NCBI GenBank assembly: GCA_902803035.1 | Contig: CADCON010000119.1 | Coordinates: 1 to 8,236 of the forward strand | DNA length: 8,236 nucleotides | Direction: 5' to 3' | Source of the DNA: an uncultured Ruminococcus sp. | Lineage (GTDB): Bacteria; Bacillota; Clostridia; Oscillospirales; Acutalibacteraceae | Program-made: the position numbers and the translations under genes | In this document: positions 1 to 5,999 of the stretch, in pieces | How positions within the stretch are numbered: the stretch's first letter is position 1 | Layout of the letters: each line of letters starts with the position of its first letter | Notes under the pieces: generated by a model | The model's input: the letters and a program-made list of their open reading frames with translations, nothing else | Database searches by the model: none | What the model was told of the DNA's origin: nothing

Positions 1-19
1 AGGTAGACGCTGACATTGA

Positions 20-52
20 GCCAATCTGTCCAATAGGACGGTTGGCTTTTTT
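20..52 (+). terminator. Intrinsic terminator of an upstream plus-strand gene
   Basis: An 11-pair stem (5' arm 20-31, 3' arm 36-46) closes a four-base AATA loop, with one unpaired T in the 5' arm and one G-T pair. A run of six T follows directly (47-52). This is a standard Rho-independent terminator for plus-strand transcription. The gene it serves lies left of the window; its stop could be the TAG at 4-6 or the TGA at 11-13. There is no A-run before the stem, so it is not obviously bidirectional. Confidence 0.8.
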
Positions 53-71
53 GTTTATCCGGATTTTTTTC

Positions 72-100
72 TTGACTTGACGCTGAACCTATTTTATAAT
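72..100 (+). promoter_or_regulatory. Sigma-A promoter of the first lipoprotein gene
   Basis: The -35 box TTGACT (72-77) and a perfect -10 box TATAAT (95-100) are separated by exactly 17 bases. Transcription should start around 106-108, leaving a leader of about 44 bases before the ATG at 151. The leader begins with a small possible hairpin (CAGA 106-109 pairing with TCTG 114-117). The start-site position argues against the in-frame ATG at 109, which would be at or next to the first transcribed base. Confidence 0.8.
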
Positions 101-150
101 CATGTCAGATGCGTCTGTATCAAAATTCTGTTGAAAGAAGTGTACCAGAG

Positions 151-1050
151 ATGAAAAAATGGATGGCACTGCTGCTTGCCGCTGTCATGACATTTGCCGT
201 GGCGGGCTGCGGCGAGGAGGACGATTATCCCGACGAAGTGATCGAGGGCGACAACAGCGTCATGGCGATGCGCTTTACGCCGCCGGAGGAATACGAAACG
301 CTCGAGCGCACCGTCGAGCAGAAGGACGACGGGACGGTGACGGAAAAATACATGGTCTACACGCTGGCAGGGAATGAAAAGATTACCTATCAGTATATGA
401 CCGGCATCAGAATGGCCGATGTGGTCAACAAGAAAAAGTCGGAAAAGCTGGAGCAGGACGGGCAGACCTTTTATCTGAAGAAATCGGAAGGCCTGTTTCA
501 GGCGTTTGCCAAGGCAGGCGACGCGATTTACGGCATCAGATGCTCTGTTCCCGGCAATGAGAAGGGGAGGGAGGTCTTTGACAGCGCGCTCGCCGGCGTG
601 AGCTTCTCCGAAACCGACAGGACGGATGTGAACGAGCTGACTGTCTGCGCGCTCAGATACAAGCTCGACAGCGGCCTTCCTGTCATCAGCAGGAAAACCG
701 GTCTGACGCAGGATGCCGGCGGAAGGCTTCTCCGGAAGAGCCTGATGATGAAATTCGGCGAAGACGGCGGAAAGGTTGATTTCCGGTTTGAAATCACGGC
801 GTACAGGCATTCCACCGTTAAAGAGGTCATCGGCAAGAAGCAGAAATATAAATACAAAAAAATCGGCGACATTGAATATGCCTTTCTGAAGGCGGGGGAC
901 GATCCCATTCCGTTCGCGTATTACACACAGCACGGCGATGATGTGTACGAGATCATCAACAGAGGGGTCACCGACGGCCTTTTCACCACCCGTTCGATGA
1001 AATCCGAGGAGGCGTTCAACGATTTAATCCATTCCGTCTATTTTGTCTGA
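151..1050 (+). CDS. Secreted lipoprotein with two copies of an uncharacterised domain (paralog 1)
   Basis: This is a predicted lipoprotein of 299 residues, function unknown. The N-terminus is a lipoprotein signal peptide: MKK, a hydrophobic stretch (residues 5-18) and lipobox V17-A18-G19-C20. The mature protein should therefore be lipidated at Cys20 and held on the outer face of the membrane. A short acidic linker (21-34) follows. Two related segments then appear, about 38-153 and 167-298. Each has a Y-rich beta pattern ending in a G-D-x-x-Y motif (GDAIYGI at 123-129, GDDVYEI at 262-268) and a closing F-D/N...V-x-F element. It is clearly homologous to the next gene, which suggests tandem duplication. 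The start at 151 was chosen because the signal peptide begins there and a purine-rich GAAAGAAG site lies 10 bases upstream; an in-frame ATG at 109 falls at the predicted transcription start. The alternation and length would suit a PsbP/DcrB-like sandwich fold, but that is a guess. Confidence 0.85.
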   Translation: MKKWMALLLAAVMTFAVAGCGEEDDYPDEVIEGDNSVMAMRFTPPEEYETLERTVEQKDDGTVTEKYMVYTLAGNEKITYQYMTGIRMADVVNKKKSEKLEQDGQTFYLKKSEGLFQAFAKAGDAIYGIRCSVPGNEKGREVFDSALAGVSFSETDRTDVNELTVCALRYKLDSGLPVISRKTGLTQDAGGRLLRKSLMMKFGEDGGKVDFRFEITAYRHSTVKEVIGKKQKYKYKKIGDIEYAFLKAGDDPIPFAYYTQHGDDVYEIINRGVTDGLFTTRSMKSEEAFNDLIHSVYFV

Positions 1051-1067
1051 TGTGTGGAAGAAGGCTA

Positions 1068-1096
1068 TTGACATATGCGTTTTCATTATATATAAT
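1068..1096 (+). promoter_or_regulatory. Perfect consensus sigma-A promoter of the second lipoprotein gene
   Basis: TTGACA (1068-1073) and TATAAT (1091-1096) are both exact consensus boxes with a 17-base spacer. Transcription should start near 1103. The -35 box begins only 18 bases after the stop codon of the first lipoprotein gene, and I see no terminator between the genes. The second gene can therefore be read from both promoters, but its own is the stronger by sequence. The first transcribed bases can form a hairpin, AGTCC (1105-1109) with GGACT (1114-1118) around a TGAG loop. Confidence 0.88.
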
Positions 1097-1154
1097 GATT
1101 CCGGAGTCCTGAGGGACTTGCGTTATCTTTTATGATGTAAAGGAGTCTGATGTT

Positions 1155-2084
1155 ATGAGTTGGTTTAAAAAAGCATTTTCCGTATGGCTGGCAGTTCTGA
1201 TGCTGGCGGCCCTGGCAAGCTGCGGCGGGGATGAAGAGGAAGCTGCCAAGAAGGTGGCCGACGACACTGGCGTCGTTGGTATGCATTTTTCCGCGCCGGA
1301 GGCGTATGAAACCGTTGAGAGAGCGATTCAGAAGACAACGGACGGAAAGCTCATGAGCAAGGGTATCAGCTATACGATTTCCGACGACAAGTCTCTCGCG
1401 TATGCTTATACCATCGCGGAGGGACGCAAGCTGGAGGATGAGGTTAAGGACAACGATAAAATAGAGACAAAAGAATACAACGGCGTTAATATCTATATCT
1501 ATAAGTCCGGCAAAAAGACCCGGATGGCATTCTATCAGGACGGCGAAAGTGTCTATGGCGTACAGTACAGAACCGCGAGCGAAGAAACCATAGACGACGA
1601 GTTTGACAAGATTATGCAGAATGTCAAATTCACCAAAGACACGGAAACCACGCTCAACAATTTCAAGCTCGACAAGGTGAAATACGACGTCAAGGCGGAT
1701 GTTCCGATGTATTCCGAAAGCACCAATATTGTGGAGAAGCCGGACGGAACGCTGGTCAGCAAGAGCTATTCATGGGAATACGGCAAGGATTCCGAAAAAA
1801 CCGAATACAGATTCGGCATCGATCAGTACGTCAACTGCAAGCTGGAAGAGAAGCTCAGCGAGAAGAAGGAATACGAGGAAGTCAAGGTCGGCGACATCAC
1901 CTACACCGTTGAAAAGAGCGACAGCGCGGCCGACGAATTTGATCATTACAAGTTCTATGTCCAGCAGGGCGAGGACGTCTATGTCATTCAGAACAAGGGC
2001 GTAAGCAACGGCTGGTTAGTAAGCCGTTCGGATGAATCCAAAGCGGCGTTCAAGACCTTCCTGCAATCGGTCACATTCAAGTAA
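1155..2084 (+). CDS. Secreted lipoprotein with two copies of an uncharacterised domain (paralog 2)
   Basis: This is a predicted lipoprotein of 309 residues, function unknown. A hydrophobic signal segment (7-21) leads to lipobox L20-A21-S22-C23, so Cys23 should be lipidated. A charged linker (about 24-39) is followed by two related segments, about 43-159 and 174-308. The strongest internal matches are DGKL (63-66) with DGTL (197-200), and QDGESVYGVQ (128-137) with QQGEDVYVIQ (270-279), each followed by an F...V-x-F ending. The first segment matches the upstream paralog closely, for example HFSAPEAYETVER here against RFTPPEEYETLER there. AAAGGAG (1139-1145) lies 9 bases before the ATG, an excellent ribosome site. 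The very strong promoter suggests an abundant envelope protein. A substrate-binding or adhesive role is possible, but nothing in the sequence decides this. The gene ends 33 bases before a bidirectional terminator. Confidence 0.87.
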   Translation: MSWFKKAFSVWLAVLMLAALASCGGDEEEAAKKVADDTGVVGMHFSAPEAYETVERAIQKTTDGKLMSKGISYTISDDKSLAYAYTIAEGRKLEDEVKDNDKIETKEYNGVNIYIYKSGKKTRMAFYQDGESVYGVQYRTASEETIDDEFDKIMQNVKFTKDTETTLNNFKLDKVKYDVKADVPMYSESTNIVEKPDGTLVSKSYSWEYGKDSEKTEYRFGIDQYVNCKLEEKLSEKKEYEEVKVGDITYTVEKSDSAADEFDHYKFYVQQGEDVYVIQNKGVSNGWLVSRSDESKAAFKTFLQSVTFK

Positions 2085-2091
2085 GCGGAAT

Positions 2092-2119
2092 TTATCTGAC
2101 TGAAGTAAAATCACAATAA
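2092..2119. repeat. Imperfect direct repeat, copy A
   Basis: TTATCTGACT, then GAAG, then TAAAATCACAATAA. Copy B at 2976-2999 has the same sequence without the GAAG and with one C-to-T change, so 23 of 24 aligned bases match. Copy A sits between the stop of the second lipoprotein gene and the bidirectional terminator. The two copies bracket the acetyltransferase gene. It is AT-rich, and its role, if any, is unknown. Confidence 0.5.
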
Positions 2120-2165
2120 AAAAACCTGCCGTCTTCTGATCGTATGATCAGGCGGCAGGTTTTTT
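2118..2165. terminator. Bidirectional intrinsic terminator between convergent genes
   Basis: The outer stem CCTGCCG (2125-2131) pairs with CGGCAGG (2153-2159). The inner stem CTGATC (2136-2141) pairs with GATCAG (2146-2151) around a GTAT loop, with a small asymmetric internal loop between them. Seven A precede the structure (2118-2124) and six T follow it (2160-2165), so it can stop transcription in both directions. It ends both the plus-strand lipoprotein genes and the minus-strand block that finishes with the acetyltransferase gene. Confidence 0.92.
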
Positions 2166-2183
2166 GTCAATTCTCCGCCGGCG

Positions 2184-2921
2184 TCAATAGATGAAGCCGC
2201 CGATTGTCAGAAAACCGTATTTGGCGTAGAAATCGTGCAGGGAGGGCATACACATCAGATAGATATCCCTGTCGGCGCACCGGTCGAGAAGGGCATTGAA
2301 CACCTTGCCGGCATAGCCCTTGCCGCGCATTTCCGGAACGCAGGCGCAGATCGTCAGCAGCGCGGTTCCGGGGGAGAGGTGAACGGCTCCGCAGGCCACG
2401 GGCATTCCCTCCGCCCGGACAATGGCGGTCAGCACGCTTTTGGCCTTCTTGCGGTAGATCATGTCGCTGTAGAAATCGTCAAAGCGCGGAACCTCAAAGC
2501 CTGTGCCGGCGCATTCTTCCATGACCGCGTAGACGTCGGAAATTTCCGGGTTGATTTCGGCGTCCGAGGCTGACACGACATTCTTTCTCTTTGCCAGACG
2601 CATGACCAGCCCGTTGGCCGATTCGCCTTCACGAGCCGGGCGAAGCGCGCCGGTATATCCGACGTTTGCCTGAATGAAGCTGTCCAATTCCTCCGCGTCA
2701 TAGCTTCCCTTTGCACACACCGTCATGGCGGTATCCAGCCGGGAGATCACCGCGGTCATGCCGCCTTCGCCGTTTTCTCCGGCGTATTGCGCCCAGAAGA
2801 GCGCGAACGGCTTGTCTGTTCCGTAGGTGAGCAGAGCCGCGAGTATGCGGCATCCGAAGGGATCGCCCTGACAATATTCCTTGGCAGCCTCAAAGCTGTC
2901 CTGATCGATCATTTTTATCAT
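2184..2921 (-). CDS. GNAT family N-acetyltransferase
   Basis: This is a cytoplasmic protein of 245 residues that should transfer an acetyl group from acetyl-CoA to an unidentified amine. The diagnostic part is the C-terminal domain (about 125-245). Strand-loop motif A reads V195-PEM-R199-GKGYAG, the Q/R-x-x-G-x-G/A pyrophosphate-binding loop, followed by the helix KVFNALLDRC. Near the end, DFYAKYGFLTIG is the usual GNAT 'F-Y-x-K-x-G-F' element. Residues 1-120 resemble a second, degenerate GNAT-like half without the acetyl-CoA loop, a layout common in Firmicutes. I chose the ATG at 2921 because AAAGTGG lies about 8 bases upstream. An in-frame GTG at 2933 would give four more residues but overlaps that site. 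It is the last gene of the minus-strand block, 84 bases after the HAD phosphatase gene, and ends just before the bidirectional terminator. I found no convincing promoter of its own. Substrate unknown. Confidence 0.88.
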   Translation of the reverse strand: MIKMIDQDSFEAAKEYCQGDPFGCRILAALLTYGTDKPFALFWAQYAGENGEGGMTAVISRLDTAMTVCAKGSYDAEELDSFIQANVGYTGALRPAREGESANGLVMRLAKRKNVVSASDAEINPEISDVYAVMEECAGTGFEVPRFDDFYSDMIYRKKAKSVLTAIVRAEGMPVACGAVHLSPGTALLTICACVPEMRGKGYAGKVFNALLDRCADRDIYLMCMPSLHDFYAKYGFLTIGGFIY

Positions 2922-2970
2922 GGAAACGCCCACTTTCTATTGGTTTCAATTGCTAATGAATATTCCAATC

Positions 2971-2995
2971 TGTAATTATCTGACTTAAAATTACA
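2971..2995. repeat. Inverted repeat upstream of the acetyltransferase gene
   Basis: TGTAATT (2971-2977) and AATTACA (2989-2995) are perfect 7-base arms separated by 11 bases. They lie in the AT-rich gap between the HAD phosphatase and acetyltransferase genes and overlap copy B of the direct repeat. This could be a binding site for a dimeric regulator. It is a weak hairpin with no T-run, so not a terminator. Chance in AT-rich DNA is a real alternative. Confidence 0.35.
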
Positions 2996-2999
2996 ATAA
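2976..2999. repeat. Imperfect direct repeat, copy B
   Basis: TTATCTGACT followed directly by TAAAATTACAATAA. It aligns with copy A at 2092-2119 with one mismatch, once the four-base GAAG insertion of copy A is set aside. It lies in the 84-base gap upstream of the acetyltransferase start, in the same orientation as copy A. Confidence 0.5.
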
Positions 3000-3005
3000 T
3001 TGGCA

Positions 3006-3776
3006 TTACAGAGAGGACAAAACATACTTTTCCAGAAATGCCGCAATGGCGTCGGTGTCATTGTTTCCTATGACGACATCGGCGTGGACCTTGACGTCAT
3101 CGACCGCGTTATCCATCGCAACGCCCGTTCTGCAGATGTCGAGCATTTCGATGTCCACGAAGTCATCGCCGAACGCGATCATCTTTGCCGCCGGAATGCC
3201 TGTTTTCCGCACGATATGCTTCAGCGCGTCCCCTTTTGAAACGTTGCTTCGGGAGAATTTGAACCAGTCGCAGTCGGAGAAGGCCAGCCACGAGCAATCG
3301 TCAATGAGCGCGGCCGTGCGTTCGGCAAATGCGGCGTCGGTCCCTTCGATGCAGATTTTGAGGGAGCTGCGGGAAAAGCCCGCAAAATCCGTGTAAGTGA
3401 TGCCCGGTTCGTTGAAAAAACAGATATGGCGGTTGGAGAATGTGGTTTCAGCGCAGTCTACGGTAATTCCGCGGTTTTCGGCGACGCCTGCCCGCACCAG
3501 CGCGGACGTTTCCCCGGCGGTGAAGCCGCACTCGTAGATCAGCTTTCCGTGAAGCCGCACCAGCGCGCCGCTGTTGGAAATCAGGATATCCGGGGCGATG
3601 GAATCGACGTACCTGCTGCAGGTGGACTCGCTGCGGGCGGTTGCCACACCGATCATCATACCCTTTTCGCGGCAGCCGGAAATAGCCGCCCTGTTGCGCG
3701 CGGAAATATGCTTGCCGCTGTCGAGCAGCGTGCCGTCCAGATCAAAGAGCAGCAGCGCGGGCGATAATTTCTCCAT
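3006..3776 (-). CDS. HAD superfamily phosphatase, Cof-type (subfamily IIB)
   Basis: This is a cytoplasmic phosphatase of 256 residues that probably dephosphorylates small phosphorylated metabolites such as sugar phosphates or cofactors; the substrate cannot be read from sequence. All four HAD motifs are present. Motif I is FDLDGTLLDS, with the nucleophile D12 and acid/base D14. Motif II is the Thr in GVATARS (about 43-49). Motif III is the Lys in SNVSKGDAL (about 198-206). Motif IV is the acidic pair in AFGDDFVDIEML. The roughly 100-residue insert between motifs II and III is the C2 cap of Cof/IIB enzymes, and the length is normal for them (about 260-270). AAGGAGG (3788-3794) lies 11 bases before the ATG and can be partly folded into a small hairpin (3785-3801). 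The gene starts 56 bases after the M42 peptidase gene, consistent with a shared transcript. Confidence 0.93.
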   Translation of the reverse strand: MEKLSPALLLFDLDGTLLDSGKHISARNRAAISGCREKGMMIGVATARSESTCSRYVDSIAPDILISNSGALVRLHGKLIYECGFTAGETSALVRAGVAENRGITVDCAETTFSNRHICFFNEPGITYTDFAGFSRSSLKICIEGTDAAFAERTAALIDDCSWLAFSDCDWFKFSRSNVSKGDALKHIVRKTGIPAAKMIAFGDDFVDIEMLDICRTGVAMDNAVDDVKVHADVVIGNNDTDAIAAFLEKYVLSSL

Positions 3777-3804
3777 GGCCGTCGGTTCCTCCTTCCGGAA
3801 CAGG

Positions 3805-3820
3805 CATTCTGATCAGCATG
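3805..3820. repeat. Imperfect palindrome between M42 peptidase and HAD phosphatase genes
   Basis: The 16-base sequence CATTCTGATCAGCATG is palindromic at 14 of 16 positions around the perfect core CTGATCAG (3809-3816). It sits in the 56-base gap upstream of the HAD phosphatase ribosome site. It could be a protein-binding site or a short mRNA hairpin. There is no T-run, so it is not a terminator. Confidence 0.3.
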
Positions 3821-3832
3821 AGGGAGTGTGGA

Positions 3833-4864
3833 TTACTGCCTGCTCATGGCGGCTTTTTCGGCGAGCCCGTGAACCAGCTCACAGACCGCGTTGAGGTCGC
3901 TTTCCGAAATCACGCCGCAGGGGGAGTGAAGGTAACGGCAGGGGAGGGAAACCGCCGCCGTGCGAATGCCGCCCCGGCTGTTATGAATGGTGCCGGCATC
4001 GTTGCCGCCGGTCACACCCTTCTTGAATTGCCATTTAATCGCCCGGTCATTGGCGATTCTCTGCGCCATCTTGAGCATTCCTCTGTCGTAGATGGTGGTT
4101 CTGTCCATAAATGAAATGACCGCGCCTTCGCCGACTCCGCAGACTTTGCTGCATTCGTCAACGCCGGGAATGTCCGCCGCCGTGGTGGATTCCACCACAA
4201 TCGCCATATCGGGCGCAACGCTGAACGCGGCGCACTTCGCGCCCCTCAGCCCGACCTCCTCCATGGTGGAGAAGACGAAATACAGATCGCATTCCAGATC
4301 GCGCTTGATGATTTCCATCAGCACAGCGCAGCCCGCGCGGTCGTCAAGTGCCTTGCCCTTGAGCAATCCGTCGCCGAATGGCCCGAATTCCGTGTCGAAT
4401 ATGGCGTAATCGCCCGGAAAGACCTTCTGCATGGCCTCTTCCTTCGACAGCGCGCCGATGTCGATGTAAAGGTCCTTTATGTCAGGGGCTTTGGAGTGTT
4501 CGCCGTCTTCGAGAAGATGAACCGGCTTGGCGCCGATCACGCCGGGGAGCTTTTCCTCTCCCACAAGAACCGGCGTTCCGCAGAGCACGCGCGCGTCAAT
4601 GCCCCCGACGGAAGCGAATTTCAGCAGTCCGTTGTCGGCGACGTCGGTGATGATGAGACCGACTTCGTCCATATGGGCGCAGAGCATGAGCTTGTTTTCA
4701 GGGGTATTTCTGCCCTTTTTGAAGGCGATGACCGATCCGGTGCTGTTGACCGAAACCTCATCGCAGTAGGGTCTGATCTCTTTTATAATGAATTCTCTTA
4801 CCTCGTCCTCCACGCCGGAAACGCCGTGAAGCTCCGAAAGAGCGGCAAGTGTGTCACGCAGCAT
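3833..4864 (-). CDS. M42 family metallopeptidase (FrvX/glutamyl-aminopeptidase-like), copy 1
   Basis: This is a cytoplasmic di-metal aminopeptidase of 343 residues, the usual length for family M42. Members form large hollow dodecamers that trim N-terminal residues from short peptides. The expected ligands are all visible: H64 in AHMDEVG with D66 beside it, the bridging D174 in KALDDRAG, the catalytic pair E202-E203 in STMEEVG, the acidic ligand at E225 in VVESTTAADIPG, and H313 in LHSP. Having Glu rather than Asp at 225 changes the first metal site relative to the neighbouring copy. AAAGGAG lies about 13 bases before the ATG, which is rather far. The gene begins 37 bases after the second M42 gene and is followed by the HAD phosphatase gene. 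Some family members were annotated as endoglucanases, but aminopeptidase is the safer call. Residue specificity cannot be stated. Confidence 0.93.
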   Translation of the reverse strand: MLRDTLAALSELHGVSGVEDEVREFIIKEIRPYCDEVSVNSTGSVIAFKKGRNTPENKLMLCAHMDEVGLIITDVADNGLLKFASVGGIDARVLCGTPVLVGEEKLPGVIGAKPVHLLEDGEHSKAPDIKDLYIDIGALSKEEAMQKVFPGDYAIFDTEFGPFGDGLLKGKALDDRAGCAVLMEIIKRDLECDLYFVFSTMEEVGLRGAKCAAFSVAPDMAIVVESTTAADIPGVDECSKVCGVGEGAVISFMDRTTIYDRGMLKMAQRIANDRAIKWQFKKGVTGGNDAGTIHNSRGGIRTAAVSLPCRYLHSPCGVISESDLNAVCELVHGLAEKAAMSRQ

Positions 4865-4901
4865 AATGTTTCACAATCTCCTTTCCTTGTGTGTAGCAGG
4901 A

Positions 4902-5933
4902 TTACTGAATGACGCCGCCGCTTTTAATGTAGGCGGCGAGAAGGCGGGCGGTGTTCTCCACGTCGTCGCAGTCCACGACCTCGACCGGCGTGTGCATATT
5001 CCTCTGGGGAATGGAGAGCAGGCCGCAGGGAATGCCCCCCGCCGTGACGGCGATATCGTCGGCATTGGTGCCGGTTCTGCCGCCGCAGACGTCATACTGC
5101 CATTGAATGCCCTTCTCATCGGCGACGGCTGTCAGCTTCTTTGAAATGGCACGGCTGAGGACGGGAGAAAAGCCGATCATCGGGCCTTTGCCCAGCTTGC
5201 CGCAGACCTCGTCCGGGCATCCGGGATACTGGGCAAAGCCGACGTCCACGACAATTGCCTGTGTGGGAGCGACCGAGAAGGCGGCGCACCCCGCGGCGAG
5301 ATGTCCGACCTCCTCGCGGGTGGAGAGAAGCGCGGTGACGCGGCAGTCCAGGCGGGCGCATTTCGGTTCGAGAAGCTCGACCGTCCTTATGATCGCCGCC
5401 GCTCCGGCGCGGTTGTCAAGCGCCTTGCCGGAAACCCTGTTTCCGAGAAGCGAAGCGGGTCTGCCCTTCAGGGCAATGCGGGTGCCGATCGGCACAAGCT
5501 CGCGCGCTTTTTCCGCCTTATAGCCGATATCGACCGCCATATCCCGCAGCTCCGGCACCTTGGAACGATCCTCTCCGACTGTGAGATGAGGGGGGCGGCA
5601 GCAGACCACGCCGCTGATTTTTGTCTTGCTCATGACGACGACCTCGCTGCCCATGATGACGCGCCGGTCAATTCCTCCGCAGCGGGCGATGTGCAGGAAT
5701 CCGTCCTTGTCGATGTCGGTGACGACCAGCCCGATTTCGTCGATGTGGGCGTCAATGAGTATGTGGTTGGTCGAATCGGGATCGCCCAGCTCGGCAATGA
5801 CGTTGCCGAGAGAATCGCGTGTCACCGGGGTCAGATCCGAAAGCAGCTCCATTGCCAGTCTGGCGGCGGAGCCTTCCGCGCCGGAGGGTCCGTTTGAATT
5901 GGATAATCCCAATACTATGTCTTTAACAGCCAT
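4902..5933 (-). CDS. M42 family metallopeptidase, copy 2 (divergent paralog)
   Basis: This is a second cytoplasmic M42 peptidase, also 343 residues and clearly paralogous to the next gene: CAAFSVAP is identical, and GIDRRVIMGSEVVV matches GIDARVLCGTPVLV. The ligands are H63 in DAHIDEIG with D65 beside it, D173 in KALDNRAG, E207-E208 in STREEVG, D230 in VVDVGFAQYPG and H314 in MHTP. So this copy keeps Asp at the position where the other has Glu225, and Asn at 174 where the other has Asp175. The segment after the metal ligand (GFAQYPG) also differs from the usual T-x-A-x-D-x-PG. The two enzymes probably differ in substrate preference. AAGGAG lies 8 bases before the ATG. The 66-base gap upstream contains a small palindrome (5961-5973) but no terminator, so read-through from the preceding gene is likely. 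Confidence 0.92.
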   Translation of the reverse strand: MAVKDIVLGLSNSNGPSGAEGSAARLAMELLSDLTPVTRDSLGNVIAELGDPDSTNHILIDAHIDEIGLVVTDIDKDGFLHIARCGGIDRRVIMGSEVVVMSKTKISGVVCCRPPHLTVGEDRSKVPELRDMAVDIGYKAEKARELVPIGTRIALKGRPASLLGNRVSGKALDNRAGAAAIIRTVELLEPKCARLDCRVTALLSTREEVGHLAAGCAAFSVAPTQAIVVDVGFAQYPGCPDEVCGKLGKGPMIGFSPVLSRAISKKLTAVADEKGIQWQYDVCGGRTGTNADDIAVTAGGIPCGLLSIPQRNMHTPVEVVDCDDVENTARLLAAYIKSGGVIQ

Positions 5934-5999
5934 GGTGTGTTCTCCTTACTATTCTTCCAGATTCATTATGAATTGATTGTATATGATGTTCAGCGGACG

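Noticed and set aside
109..150. Upstream in-frame ATG that would add 14 residues to the first lipoprotein
   Set aside because: It falls at the predicted transcription start, has no ribosome site, and would put a polar stretch before the lipoprotein signal peptide.
100..933. Long minus-strand open frame (277 codons) opposite the first lipoprotein gene
   Set aside because: It lacks a ribosome site and any recognisable domain. The plus strand has a lipobox, promoter and paralog, so this frame is a by-product of codon bias.
2934..3005. Promoter for the acetyltransferase gene
   Set aside because: GATAAT on the minus strand is a fair -10, but the matching -35 positions read CCAATT or similar. The evidence is too weak to call.
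3833..5933. M42 genes as endoglucanases
   Set aside because: Some M42 proteins carry that old label, but the full set of metallopeptidase ligands is present and there is no glycoside hydrolase signature.
5934..5999. Possible internal promoter or terminator between the membrane protein and M42 genes
   Set aside because: CATAAT and TATACA can be read as -10 boxes on the minus strand, but no acceptable -35 lies 16-18 bases upstream. The ATTCAT-T-ATGAAT palindrome (5961-5973) is short and has no T-run.
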